NCBI RefSeq assembly: GCF_040412085.2
Contig: NZ_CP115920.1
Location: 1,674,001-1,738,000, forward strand
Reading direction: 5' to 3'
Source: Vibrio sp. CB1-14
Lineage (GTDB): Bacteria; Pseudomonadota; Gammaproteobacteria; Enterobacterales; Vibrionaceae
Length of the DNA stretch: 64,000 nt
Within the stretch, counting starts at the first letter, position 1; each line of letters opens with the position of its first letter. Shown here in pieces: positions 47,978-57,279 of the stretch. The notes under the pieces are model-generated. The model was given only the letters and a program-made list of their open reading frames with translations, made no database searches and was not told the origin of the DNA. The position numbers and the translations under genes were made by a program.

Positions 47978-48808
47978 TTAGGCGTCGGTGTTCACTTCTA
48001 CTTCATAAGAAGTGAACTTGCGAATGTTAATCACACCAGTATCTAGAATGAGATACTGACCTTTAATGCCTTGAAGAACGCCGCTGACAACTGGCTCTTT
48101 ATCAAAGTTATGTGAAGTGATTTTCGTTGGATGTTGCTCAACTTGGTAGCTCAGTGGCGTGATAGCTTCGTCAAGGATTTCGATAGCATCATCACCATAT
48201 TGAGCGCGAATTTCGTCAATCTTATCCGCTACCAATGGCAGTAGTTGCTGAGCACGCTCAACTAGATCAATAGGCTCTCCATCTTGTTTCAGCAGCGTAC
48301 GCCAGTTGGTTTTATCTGCGATGTGTTTAGCCAGTTCAACTTCAATCAATCCAGAGATGTGGCGCGTTTTTACTTTAAGAATAGGTAAACCTTGGGTAGC
48401 ACCTTGGTCAATCCAGCGTGTTGGGATTTGCGTATGACGGGTAATACCCACTTTGAGGCTCGATGTGTTGGATAGGTAAACAAAGTGGTCAACCATACAG
48501 TTCGCTTCACCCCACTCAGGCTCGCGACATGTCCCCGCATCGTAATGGCAGGTTTCTGGTTTCATGATACACATGTCGCAGCTGGCAAGCTTTTTCATAC
48601 ACACAAAGCAATGACCTTGCGAATAGCTTTTTTTGGTCTTCTTGCCACAAGATGAACAAAAGATGTTGCCCGTATGGGTTAGGGTAATAGATTTTCCCAT
48701 CAGAGGCGTCAGTGCGATTTCTTCATCGCCAACCGGAAGGCGGTACTGAACCGTTGAGTCGAGGGAAGCGCGCATTTTTGATAGCGTTCCCGAGGCTAAT
48801 AGTGACAT
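47978..48808 (-). CDS. DUF2797 zinc-ribbon protein with GIY-YIG-like segment
   Basis: The 276-residue soluble protein has a Cys-rich N-terminal half (pairs C51/C54, C67/C70, C77/C80, then C87, C94, C104) expected to bind zinc. It then has a segment FVYLSNTSSLKVGITR (109-124) that resembles a GIY-YIG nuclease fold entry. It fits the DUF2797 family of unknown function. Nucleic-acid binding is inferred from zinc ribbons and the GIY-YIG-like motif. It stands alone. Confidence 0.8.
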   Translation of the reverse strand: MSLLASGTLSKMRASLDSTVQYRLPVGDEEIALTPLMGKSITLTHTGNIFCSSCGKKTKKSYSQGHCFVCMKKLASCDMCIMKPETCHYDAGTCREPEWGEANCMVDHFVYLSNTSSLKVGITRHTQIPTRWIDQGATQGLPILKVKTRHISGLIEVELAKHIADKTNWRTLLKQDGEPIDLVERAQQLLPLVADKIDEIRAQYGDDAIEILDEAITPLSYQVEQHPTKITSHNFDKEPVVSGVLQGIKGQYLILDTGVINIRKFTSYEVEVNTDA

Positions 48809-48872
48809 GACATTACTCTTTTCGTTGTTTTGGTCAGTTTAACAAAAGAGAGTCTGTGGGTCTTTGTAAACA

Positions 48873-50561
48873 TTAACAAAATGGTGTGTGCCAGTAGGTG
48901 GTAGCGTGTCCTTTGTCTTTTGCGCAGTACATCGCTTGGTCGGCAACCTTGATAAGCTCCTTAGCGTTAGTGGAAGATTCTGGGTACACAGCGACACCAA
49001 TACTTAATGACAGGTCATAATTAGAGAGCTTTTCCGACCGCACTAGACTATGAGTAGATTGATGGAGTTTACTGCAAATAGAGTGAATCACGTCCAACTG
49101 TTTAAGGTTGGATAGTACGACGATGAATTCATCTCCCCCATAGCGACAAACAAGATCACTTGAACGTAGGTTTTTAGAAAGTAGCTGTGCAACCCCTTTG
49201 AGGAATATGTCCCCCACATCATGCCCTTCGCTGTCATTTAACTGCTTGAAGTTGTTGATGTCGATAAACAGCACAGCGAAGTGAAGTTGATTTACTCGAT
49301 GGTGCTTGACTTCACTTTCAAGTTTTTCATAAAAATCTTTCCTGTTGGGAAGGTTGGTTAGGTCATCAAGACGAGCCATTTCTTGAAACTTCTGTTCGGA
49401 ATTCTTCAACTTCACATAGTGGGCGTTCAAGTTACTTTGTAGGTAATTGAGAGCGCGTGCTAAATCGCCAATTTCATCCTGAGCATCGTATTTATATGGT
49501 GTGCTTTTTTCGAGGGTAATACGCTTTGCAAACTGAGCTATGTTAGTTAATGGAATAGTGATAAAGCGAAACAGAGAGAAGGAGAGGATACTGACAATAG
49601 CGATTAAGGATAAGGAGGAGAGTCCCAGTGCTTTTGCCGTTTTGTCCATCCACATTCCACCAATAGTGTCTATTTGTTGTAGTCCGAGAATGTATTCAGT
49701 TGACGTGTTGTGAATCTTAAATATTGCAGGCAAGAAGTATGCGTACTGAAGTCGCTCGCTATCTGCGTCATTATCTATTTCAAAAAAGGTGGCTTGATTC
49801 TGTTCGATAGTCGGTTTGGCTTCAGGGTGATCGATTTGCAGCTTTTCGATTTTCCCTTTTACAAAAGCAAATTGCTTTTCACTGTTAGGGTGCAACAAGT
49901 AGCTACCATCGGTATTGGCAATGGTCAGCATGGTAGGGTTGGAAAGTAGTTGTGTGGCACCTTTAAGTAGCCTCTCTATATCGATGGCAATGAGAAGTGA
50001 CAGGCCTTGGTCGTTGTTTTTCATCAACGGATAAACAATGAAAATGAATGGTTTAGGATCTGGGTAGGAAATTCGATCGTAGTGAGTGGTAACTGACGAC
50101 ACATAGACCGACCCTTTAGCTGCTGCAGTGGCCTCGATAAACACCGGTATGTGCGATAGAGAGTTAAGCTGACTGCTGTTTACCCGCACAACGTTTCCCG
50201 TATTGTCTCGTTCAACGCGAACCAGTTCTTTAGCGATAGGCATGCGGCTAACGATCGAAATACTGGAAAAACTTGGGTTGTGATTGAGAAAAGGGTGCAC
50301 CGTAGTGGCGAGTTGTGCAGCGCCGGAATTGGTTTTTACTTGTTCTCGAACGAGAGAAACGAGCGTTTCGTTGGCGCGCTCTATGTCTTTCAGTTTTTCT
50401 TGCAAAGAGCGATACGCAATGTTGGTACTTTGTGCCATCCTCTCTTCAATATTTTTGATGAGTAATGTTTGTGAGCCTTGATAGCTAAGCCAGGCTATGG
50501 CAAAGAAAAATACCAACAGAGAACCGGTTAAAGCGAAACTTATTTTCGTGGAGAGTCTCAT
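48873..50561 (-). CDS. Membrane diguanylate cyclase with periplasmic Cache-like sensor
   Basis: The 562-residue protein has an N-terminal membrane segment (about 8-28), a large periplasmic Cache-like sensor (about 35-300), a second membrane segment (about 308-333), a HAMP domain (about 334-385) and a GGDEF domain (about 395-555). The active motif GGDEF (475-479) is intact and the inhibitory I-site RSSD (466-469) is in the canonical position, so it should make c-di-GMP with feedback control. No EAL domain follows. It overlaps by 4 nt the gene of a PotD-like binding protein, which likely feeds it a periplasmic signal. Confidence 0.9.
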   Translation of the reverse strand: MRLSTKISFALTGSLLVFFFAIAWLSYQGSQTLLIKNIEERMAQSTNIAYRSLQEKLKDIERANETLVSLVREQVKTNSGAAQLATTVHPFLNHNPSFSSISIVSRMPIAKELVRVERDNTGNVVRVNSSQLNSLSHIPVFIEATAAAKGSVYVSSVTTHYDRISYPDPKPFIFIVYPLMKNNDQGLSLLIAIDIERLLKGATQLLSNPTMLTIANTDGSYLLHPNSEKQFAFVKGKIEKLQIDHPEAKPTIEQNQATFFEIDNDADSERLQYAYFLPAIFKIHNTSTEYILGLQQIDTIGGMWMDKTAKALGLSSLSLIAIVSILSFSLFRFITIPLTNIAQFAKRITLEKSTPYKYDAQDEIGDLARALNYLQSNLNAHYVKLKNSEQKFQEMARLDDLTNLPNRKDFYEKLESEVKHHRVNQLHFAVLFIDINNFKQLNDSEGHDVGDIFLKGVAQLLSKNLRSSDLVCRYGGDEFIVVLSNLKQLDVIHSICSKLHQSTHSLVRSEKLSNYDLSLSIGVAVYPESSTNAKELIKVADQAMYCAKDKGHATTYWHTPFC

Positions 50562-51613
50562 GGAGTGAACCTCTCTATATGTTTTAGCACTGTAGAAAGG
50601 GACTTTCCGCTATAGACTGCATTCCACATAGCTTCGCGCTTACTTCCTGATTCTACAGGTGACAGCCATATGAGCTTCTCCTGGCTTGTTTGTTGAGAGA
50701 ATTGCCCCAAGGAGCTTTGCAGACCGTGCCGATCAATCAAACTACGCTGAACCCAGGGCTCCAAGAGAAAGTCTATCCAAAGGTGAGCAAGGTCAGTGTG
50801 AGCAGAGTCGGCGAGAATTGCCCAACAATCTACCCATGCAAGAGCCCCCTCATCGGGAATAATGTAGCCGACATTCGCCCCACTTTTACGTAACGCATTG
50901 AGTTGCTGGTGCCCATAATTGGCAAACATAAGTGATAGCTCAAACTTGTTGAAAAGCTCCGTTGCTTCATTGACTGAGTCGTAGAAGGTCAGTGCATTTT
51001 CTCGAAGCGTTATCAATTGTTCGGCAATTTGTTTGTCATGTTGACTTGGGATCTGAAAAGGATCTGGCAACCCAAGGGCGATAGCAGCGAGACTGACATT
51101 ATGCGTACCACCATCATATCCCAGGACTTTATTCTGATATATCTGAGACCATAGAGCGCGCCAGGTTCTTGGTGGCTGGTCAACGCGATCTTTACTATAA
51201 ATTAAGCCCATAGAAGAGAAAGTATAGGGAATGCCGTAAACATCGCTGCTGTATGAAGTTTCTGGGTTACTTGAGAGAGGCGTGAACTGGTCACTGAGCC
51301 ACTTTAGGTTGCTTATCTTACTGGTATTTATGGGGTCTACTTTCAACAGTTTTATGTAGCGTCTTAATTCTGCTGAGTTTAGGGCTACTACATCATATTG
51401 TTTATTTGAATCTTCGATATGATTGCGCAATTCTCGGTCATTATTTATGTAAGTAATTTCCACATCAATACGATGTTTTGTTTTAAACGCAGTTACCACA
51501 TTCTGGTCTGTATATCCGTGCCATGATAAAACTTTCAATGTGTTTTTTGAATATACATTTGGTGAAATGGTTATTGATATGCACAACAATAGTGCAACTA
51601 ATAAGGTTTTCAT
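50558..51613 (-). CDS. PotD/PotF-like periplasmic solute-binding protein (possible signal sensor)
   Basis: The 351-residue protein has a signal peptide (1-22, cleavage near VYS-K) and a polyamine-type solute-binding fold (LKVLSWHGYTDQ, YDVVALNSAELR, YGIPYTFSSMGLIYSKD). There are no ABC permease or ATPase genes nearby. It directly precedes and overlaps (4 nt) a diguanylate cyclase, an arrangement like NspS with MbaA in V. cholerae, so it may sense polyamines or a related amine and signal through the cyclase. The ATG at 51613 is preferred to an in-frame TTG at 51634. Ligand identity is inferred only. Confidence 0.82.
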   Translation of the reverse strand: MKTLLVALLLCISITISPNVYSKNTLKVLSWHGYTDQNVVTAFKTKHRIDVEITYINNDRELRNHIEDSNKQYDVVALNSAELRRYIKLLKVDPINTSKISNLKWLSDQFTPLSSNPETSYSSDVYGIPYTFSSMGLIYSKDRVDQPPRTWRALWSQIYQNKVLGYDGGTHNVSLAAIALGLPDPFQIPSQHDKQIAEQLITLRENALTFYDSVNEATELFNKFELSLMFANYGHQQLNALRKSGANVGYIIPDEGALAWVDCWAILADSAHTDLAHLWIDFLLEPWVQRSLIDRHGLQSSLGQFSQQTSQEKLIWLSPVESGSKREAMWNAVYSGKSLSTVLKHIERFTP

Positions 51614-51947
51614 TGAGTACCTACAGCAAAACAACAGATTCCATATAGTTTTTAGACCAATGTAACTTTAGCCGAAAGTACTAAAGAAAAAATAAACTAT
51701 GGTTTGTTAATATACTTGTCATTAATGGGATTTACATCACAAACCACGGCATTTGTGTGGCATGAATCTCTTAAAATATGCAATAGGTGTGCAACCTGTC
51801 TCGAAAGTTGGAATCGGTATGATGTATGTGGCCGGGTGGTACATATATAAAATAATTCGTAAGCATTAGTGACTAATATTAACTGGTAATTTATAAATCT
51901 TCTTTTTGTATGTGTGTGGTTTGTATTTTTACCGGCTAGGGTTCTCT
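51614..51947. promoter_or_regulatory. Divergent region between the binding protein/cyclase operon and the type I secretion operon
   Basis: This 334-nt AT-rich region holds a candidate CRP site (51726-51741), an AGGT-TGTGCA-ACCT inverted repeat near 51786 and a TATGT / ACATA hairpin near 51825. No coding frame is supported, and it does not fit the c-di-GMP riboswitch consensus I know. Confidence 0.45.
51726..51741. promoter_or_regulatory. Candidate CRP-cAMP site
   Basis: TGGGA-TTTACA-TCACA matches nine of ten key positions of TGTGA-N6-TCACA. It lies about 115 nt from the binding protein start and 207 nt from the exporter start. Confidence 0.4.
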
Positions 51948-53639
51948 ATGTTTACTAAAGATAAAATAAAAACATCAGGATACTCAGATGTAAATAAACG
52001 AGTCGTTATGTTTATTATCATAATGTCACTCGTTGTAAATGTACTTTTTCTAGTTATTCCTCTGTTCTCAATGCAAGTTTTTGACAGAGTATTATCTTCT
52101 GAAAGTCGAGAAACATTGCTTATGCTAGCGATATTTGCTTTGTTTCTGTTGTCAATGCAAGCAATGTTAGACTGGATTAGAGGCCAAATAATGCTGCGTT
52201 ACGGTTATCGCGTTAATCAGCAATCTTCCGATTTTGCGTTTAGCCTATCAATGTTGCAGTCACAGAGTTCAAATGGAGTCCATAGCCAGCCCTTGAGCGA
52301 TTTGGTGAAGGTGAAAGACACCATTACATCTCCCGGTATCTTTGCATTATTTGACGCACCCTTTGCCCCTATTTTTCTTGCGGTGATGTATTTAATGCAT
52401 CCACTTTTAGGCCATTTTGCCCTAGCTGGTGCTGGCGTTTTATTCGCTATCTCAATTGCCAGTATCATCATCACTAAGCGTTTACAGCGCCACTTAAGTC
52501 AGCATGGTTCTACCTTTAATTCTTTGACGTCGGATTGGCTTAAGAACGCAGAAATTGTTCAAGCATTGGGAATGAACAGTAACCTTATCGCCAAGTGGCA
52601 AAAAGAGTCCATTAACCCTACCGTGGACAAAGCGAACGCAGACAGAGTATCGAGAGGGATCCTTGCACTGGCAAAGTACATTCGTATGCTGCTTCAAATT
52701 GGCGTTCTTTGTTTGTCTGTAGTGCTGGTCTTAGATAATGAAGTCGGGGCGGGCGTGTTAATTGCCGCTTCAATGATTATGAGTCGCGTGCTGGCGCCCG
52801 TAGAGCAAGCGATACATAACTGGCAGGGCTGGCTCGAGGGATGGAAAGCCCATAAACGACTTCGCAAAGCGTTCCTTGAACAAAGCGAAGATCTCGTAGA
52901 ACTGCCTAAAATCAAAGGGAAAATTCAGTTTGAAAAGGTCGAGCTCGGTCATCAAGGCACAGAAAAGCCACTACTTGAAAATCTGACATTCACCATACCT
53001 GAAGGTGAGTGTGTGGCGATTGTCGGTGGCAGTGGTGTCGGTAAGTCGACGTTGGCCAAAGCCATTTTGGGGATTGTGAAACCTGTTAATGGTGATGTCA
53101 GGATTGATGGCGCGACGCTCAATCAACGGGATGTATCAGAGCTTGGGTGGCAAATCGGTTATGTCTCTCAAAATAGTCAATTGCTTTCAGGGACAATCGC
53201 GCAAAACATCAGTCGATTTGATGTGAATGCAGAGGCAAAGGACATTGTGGATGCGGCAAAGCTAGCCAGCGTACACGAAATGATTCTCTCTCTCCCTAAT
53301 GGCTACCAAACCTTGGTGGGCAGTTTAGGGGTGCAGCTATCGGGTGGACAGCAGCAACGTATTGCTCTCGCTCGTGCGCTCTATACCAAGCCATCTTTGC
53401 TCATCCTTGATGAACCGGATACTAATTTAGATCACAGCGGCCAAGCCGCATTAGTGGCTCTGCTCGCCCATACACGTCTTCAAAGGATCACCACGATCGT
53501 GATCTCTCACCGTATGTCTGTGATTCAGCACTCCAGCCTTTGTATGGTTTTGGGAGGGAACCAACTCCAGCAGTACGGTAAAACACAGGAGGTGCTGAAT
53601 TTGCCTGCGAAATCTACCCAAATGGGGAGTGTCTCATGA
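51948..53639 (+). CDS. Type I secretion ABC exporter (PrtD/LapB-like)
   Basis: The 563-residue inner-membrane exporter has six membrane segments (about 20-290) and an ATPase with Walker A GGSGVGKS (360-367), signature LSGGQQQR (464-471) and Walker B LLILDEP (484-490). There is no N-terminal C39 peptidase-like domain, so it is of the PrtD class rather than HlyB. The ATG at 51948 follows TAGGG; an upstream in-frame start at 51906 is weaker. It overlaps the adaptor gene by 4 nt and is followed by an RTX protein, its likely cargo. Confidence 0.9.
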   Translation: MFTKDKIKTSGYSDVNKRVVMFIIIMSLVVNVLFLVIPLFSMQVFDRVLSSESRETLLMLAIFALFLLSMQAMLDWIRGQIMLRYGYRVNQQSSDFAFSLSMLQSQSSNGVHSQPLSDLVKVKDTITSPGIFALFDAPFAPIFLAVMYLMHPLLGHFALAGAGVLFAISIASIIITKRLQRHLSQHGSTFNSLTSDWLKNAEIVQALGMNSNLIAKWQKESINPTVDKANADRVSRGILALAKYIRMLLQIGVLCLSVVLVLDNEVGAGVLIAASMIMSRVLAPVEQAIHNWQGWLEGWKAHKRLRKAFLEQSEDLVELPKIKGKIQFEKVELGHQGTEKPLLENLTFTIPEGECVAIVGGSGVGKSTLAKAILGIVKPVNGDVRIDGATLNQRDVSELGWQIGYVSQNSQLLSGTIAQNISRFDVNAEAKDIVDAAKLASVHEMILSLPNGYQTLVGSLGVQLSGGQQQRIALARALYTKPSLLILDEPDTNLDHSGQAALVALLAHTRLQRITTIVISHRMSVIQHSSLCMVLGGNQLQQYGKTQEVLNLPAKSTQMGSVS

Positions 53640-54940
53640 TACTGAAACATACCGAATCGTCGCGCACGTTTAACTTATCGCTCAGAGGCTTTGTTCTTTT
53701 CGGTTGGGCTGTGCTGCTCGTTTGTGTGGTAGGAAGTGGCTATTGGAGTTACCAAGCCCCACTTAGCTCGGCCTCCCTTGCTCCAGGGAAACTCGTGACC
53801 GAATTGGAAAACCAAGAAGTCCAGCACCACACCGGTGGCGTGGTGGAAACGCTACTTGTCAAAGAGGGGCAGAGTGTTGAAAAGGGCGACTTATTGTTGG
53901 TGCTGTCTGATCCGTTATTGGTCAGTCAAATGGAGCAGTTGAATCAGCGCAAGTTTATTGTTCAAGCCAGACTCGCGAGAGTCGAAGCCGAGCTTTCTGG
54001 TGAGCCCATCAGCTGGAGTAGCAATCAAAGCTTAACGCCGATTCAGGCTCAAATTCAGCGCGATCAAGAGTCATTGTTAAGTCAAAACCGAATGATTTTG
54101 AAAGAGCAAATTGCGTCTATTTATCAACAAATCACCCAGTCAGAAAACGATAGCGACAGCTACAAAGCTTGGCTATCCAGCGACAAGCAATCACTGACAT
54201 TATTGAACGAAGAGATTGAAGCAAACTCGGCACTGCTTGAGAAGGGCTATGTATCTAAAGTGGCGTTTTTAGAGCTAAAGCGTGAGCACTCAAGCTTAAA
54301 AGCGCGCATTGCCGAACATCGCACTCGCATTAAGCACGCGCAAAGTAAAATCACTGAATTAGGCTCAGAGCTTGATGCAATGAAAATCGATTTCAGACGC
54401 ACGGCGCAGCAAAAAAAGCAGGAGTTGGTTGCAGAAGAACAGTCAGTACTAAAGCAGCTCAAAGCCTCTAACACGCTGAATGACCGTATTGAAGTTCGGG
54501 CACCAGTGAGTGGTGAAGTGATCAACTTAACCATCCACACCCAAGGCGGCGTCATCGCCCCTGCCAACACAATACTAGAAATTGTGCCAAACAATACGCG
54601 GGTGGTGGCGAGCGTCAACATTCAACCCAAAGATATCGAATCGGTGTATGAGGGGTTATCGGCCAATATCCGATTAACGTCATACAGCTTTCGACAAGTC
54701 CCAGCGGTCTCAGGTGAGCTCATACACCTCTCTGCGGACAGCATCGTCGATGAGCGGCTAGGTGGTCATTTCTATCAAGGAAAGATAGCCCTCGATGCAA
54801 CGGAGCTTCTCGATCTTGGCTTAGATCTCAAACCGGGTATGCCGGTAGAAGCGCAAATTGTACTAGAGGAACGCACAGTTCTCGATTATCTCCTCTCTCC
54901 ATTGATTCAAAGCATGGAGAAGGGGATGAGAGAGATATAG
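53636..54940 (+). CDS. HlyD-family membrane fusion (adaptor) protein
   Basis: The 434-residue protein has one N-terminal membrane segment (about 18-37), a biotinyl-lipoyl-like region (about 55-95), a long coiled coil (about 100-285) and a C-terminal beta-barrel region ending in PGMPVEAQIVLEERTVLDYLL, typical of PrtE/HlyD adaptors. It bridges the ABC exporter to an outer-membrane TolC-type channel. It overlaps the exporter by 4 nt; the RTX gene starts 25 nt after its stop. No tolC-like gene is in the window, so the channel is probably encoded elsewhere. Confidence 0.93.
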   Translation: MILKHTESSRTFNLSLRGFVLFGWAVLLVCVVGSGYWSYQAPLSSASLAPGKLVTELENQEVQHHTGGVVETLLVKEGQSVEKGDLLLVLSDPLLVSQMEQLNQRKFIVQARLARVEAELSGEPISWSSNQSLTPIQAQIQRDQESLLSQNRMILKEQIASIYQQITQSENDSDSYKAWLSSDKQSLTLLNEEIEANSALLEKGYVSKVAFLELKREHSSLKARIAEHRTRIKHAQSKITELGSELDAMKIDFRRTAQQKKQELVAEEQSVLKQLKASNTLNDRIEVRAPVSGEVINLTIHTQGGVIAPANTILEIVPNNTRVVASVNIQPKDIESVYEGLSANIRLTSYSFRQVPAVSGELIHLSADSIVDERLGGHFYQGKIALDATELLDLGLDLKPGMPVEAQIVLEERTVLDYLLSPLIQSMEKGMREI

Positions 54941-54965
54941 AGCAACGTTGGAAAAGGACAATATT

Positions 54966-57044
54966 ATGGATGTCATAAAATTAGGCGATGGTGAACAAAT
55001 AGAGACGTATACAGGCAACGATAGTGTATATGTGAGAGGTCAAAAAGGTGCAGACACGATTACTGGCGGTGCAGGTAACGATGTGATCGAAGGAAACCAG
55101 GGTAATGATGAACTGAATGGAGGTGCGGGTGACGATATCCTATTTGGCGGTGTGGGTAACGATGAGCTTACTGGTGGAGAAGGAGAAGATACCTTTGCTA
55201 TGCGCATTACTCATGGTGGTGTGAACACCATCAAGGATTTTGAGGTTGGTACTGATAGTTTGCAGTTTTTAGTGGATCGCAAACACTTTGTTCTTTCCAA
55301 CGACTTAGCGCGAAATGATAAACATGAGGGTAGGGTTGACGAAAAGCTTGACGGAAAGCTAGAAGGCTTGAATACCAAGTTTTTTGGGGGTGAGTTAAAC
55401 CTTCAACAAGCCGAGGGTGAAAGTGAAGAGACTTTTGGCTTTGAGAATGCAAATACGTTCGTTGAAAAAGCATTGGGCGAAAAGCTAACCATTAGCCTTG
55501 ATAGTAATGGTACCTTGGTTCTTACCTTTTTTGAAGGCAACAAAGGTACAACGATCAACTTGGAAGGTCTTGGTGATAATGCACTAATCAAAAGCATTAT
55601 GGGTGATAAAACTGCACTAGACCCAACTGATAAAGCTGATGCTTTGATGATAGACAATATTGTTGGGGTGCTGACCGGCGACATCCCTGTCTTTGAAGGT
55701 TCAGCTGCTGACTACAGCTTTCAAACTTATGGATATATCAGGGTTGTAGATTCAGTCGATGGTCGAGATGGTGAATCGAAAGTCTACATTGAGAACGGAC
55801 AGAAGATTCAGTTCGGAGATGACATTTATACATGGCAACGTGGTCACAATGCTGGTGATAACATGACAGCAATATCAAATGATGGCACGTTGATGGTTGG
55901 TATGCATGGTGTTGACAAATTGATTGGCGGGGATGGTGCCGATGTTTTGATCGGTGACAATGGTACCCACTTTCATTATAAGGGTAGTGGTGACGAATTA
56001 AGCGGCGGTGATGGTAACGACATCCTTATTGGTGGGGCTGGAAACGACATACTAGATGGCGGCTTAGGTGAAGATACCGCGGTATTTAGTGGCTCAATCC
56101 TAGAGTACAGAGTGGATAAAAATTTCATCAGGGATTTAATCTCCGATCGAGATGGAACTGATCAGCTGATAGATAGTTCGGTAGAAAAAGTATCATTTTC
56201 GGAAGGGACTTACACATTGATTACTGGTCATAATGCTCAAGACGGACACCCAGGCAATGTGAACAAAATGACTGCAGAGGATCAGGTTGATACTTTGTTA
56301 GTCGGCGATGGTGGCCATGACATACTTACTGGTGGATCGGGTAGCGACGTACTATTTGGTGACACTGGTGTAAATGGAGGTTCTGGAAATGACACTCTCA
56401 ATGGTGGCGCTGGAAACGATCTTCTAGTTGGTGGTGGAGGAAATGACATACTAGACGGTGGTATAGGTGAAGATACGGCAGTATTTAGTGGCTCAATCCT
56501 AGAGTACAGGGTGGATAAAAATTATATCAAGGATTCAATCTCCAATCGAGATGGAACTGATCAGCTGATAGATAGTTCGGTAGAAAAAGTTTCATTTTCG
56601 GAAGGGACTTACACATTGATTACTGGTCATAATGCTCAAGACGGACACCCAGGCAATGTGAACAAAATGACAGCAGAGGATCAGGTTGATACTTTGTTAG
56701 TTGGCGATGGTGGCCATGACATACTTACTGGTGGTTCGGGTAGCGACGTACTATTTGGTGACACTGGTGTAAATGGCGGAACTGGAAATGACATACTCAA
56801 TGGTGGCGCTGGAAACGATCTTCTAGTTGGTGGCGGAGGGAACGACATCATTGATGGCGGCGAGGGGGAAGATACCGTAATTTATAATGACGCGAGCATC
56901 ACTAAAATAACTAAGGCCGATGATGTTTATACTATTGAGACGAATGAGGGCACCGATACAGTCGTAGGTGTTGAGTTGATAAAGATAGGGGATGATGACT
57001 CTATAAGTCTTGTATCTTATTATGACGAATTCATCACTAGTTAA
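54966..57044 (+). CDS. RTX (hemolysin-type calcium-binding) protein, likely type I secretion substrate
   Basis: The 692-residue acidic protein carries RTX repeats (GGxGxDxUx) at about 26-75, 315-375, 455-500 and 590-630, expected to bind Ca2+ after export. Two nearly identical 133-residue modules, about 369-501 and 502-634, come from a 399-bp tandem duplication. There is no signal peptide and no catalytic domain I recognise; a non-RTX region at about 90-310 is of unknown fold. The ATG at 54966 follows AAAAGGA; an in-frame TTG at 54948 is less likely. It is the third gene of the secretion operon. Its role (adhesin, matrix protein or toxin-like) cannot be told from sequence. Confidence 0.88.
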   Translation: MDVIKLGDGEQIETYTGNDSVYVRGQKGADTITGGAGNDVIEGNQGNDELNGGAGDDILFGGVGNDELTGGEGEDTFAMRITHGGVNTIKDFEVGTDSLQFLVDRKHFVLSNDLARNDKHEGRVDEKLDGKLEGLNTKFFGGELNLQQAEGESEETFGFENANTFVEKALGEKLTISLDSNGTLVLTFFEGNKGTTINLEGLGDNALIKSIMGDKTALDPTDKADALMIDNIVGVLTGDIPVFEGSAADYSFQTYGYIRVVDSVDGRDGESKVYIENGQKIQFGDDIYTWQRGHNAGDNMTAISNDGTLMVGMHGVDKLIGGDGADVLIGDNGTHFHYKGSGDELSGGDGNDILIGGAGNDILDGGLGEDTAVFSGSILEYRVDKNFIRDLISDRDGTDQLIDSSVEKVSFSEGTYTLITGHNAQDGHPGNVNKMTAEDQVDTLLVGDGGHDILTGGSGSDVLFGDTGVNGGSGNDTLNGGAGNDLLVGGGGNDILDGGIGEDTAVFSGSILEYRVDKNYIKDSISNRDGTDQLIDSSVEKVSFSEGTYTLITGHNAQDGHPGNVNKMTAEDQVDTLLVGDGGHDILTGGSGSDVLFGDTGVNGGTGNDILNGGAGNDLLVGGGGNDIIDGGEGEDTVIYNDASITKITKADDVYTIETNEGTDTVVGVELIKIGDDDSISLVSYYDEFITS
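56070..56867 (+). repeat. Two tandem 399-bp direct repeats inside the RTX gene
   Basis: The landmark GAAGATAC recurs at 56070, 56469 and 56868, giving an exact period of 399 bp (133 codons). The two full units are nearly identical at the DNA level, including long uninterrupted silent-site identity, so the duplication is recent or kept uniform by recombination. A partial third unit follows, and a related start lies just before. Confidence 0.9.
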
Positions 57045-57100
57045 TCATTTGTAGAGAAATGACATCGACACAATAGACCATATATTTCGTGTTTCACTCA

Positions 57101-57132
57101 AGCGAGGGCTATTTTTTAGCTCTCGCTTTTTT
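57101..57132 (+). terminator. Intrinsic terminator of the type I secretion operon
   Basis: A stem AGCGAGGGCTA / TAGCTCTCGCT with one G-T wobble is followed by T6, 56 nt after the RTX stop. Confidence 0.85.
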
Positions 57133-57279
57133 ATAAACCCACCCCAAAAGTCAACGCTCCCATTTTCAGCAGGCGAGGGAAGTCATACAATCCAAATTTA
57201 CCTATTGCTAATGTTCAAGCGCCAAGCTAGTTTTGTTGATGGTATTGTCAAAGACTTGTGGTGTTGTTGAGTCGGTTTT

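Noticed and set aside
48873..51613. True nspS-mbaA orthologues
   Set aside because: The cyclase lacks an EAL domain and has a different size, so only a functional analogy is claimed.
51614..51947. A c-di-GMP riboswitch before the type I secretion operon
   Set aside because: There are small hairpins, but the conserved GEMM core is not found.
56070..56867. CRISPR or mobile-element origin of the repeats
   Set aside because: The repeats are in frame, coding RTX modules with a 399-bp period and no spacers or transposase.
51948..57044. A giant RTX toxin or LapA-like adhesin locus
   Set aside because: The RTX protein is only 692 residues, with no activation gene, LapD/LapG genes or toxin domains nearby.
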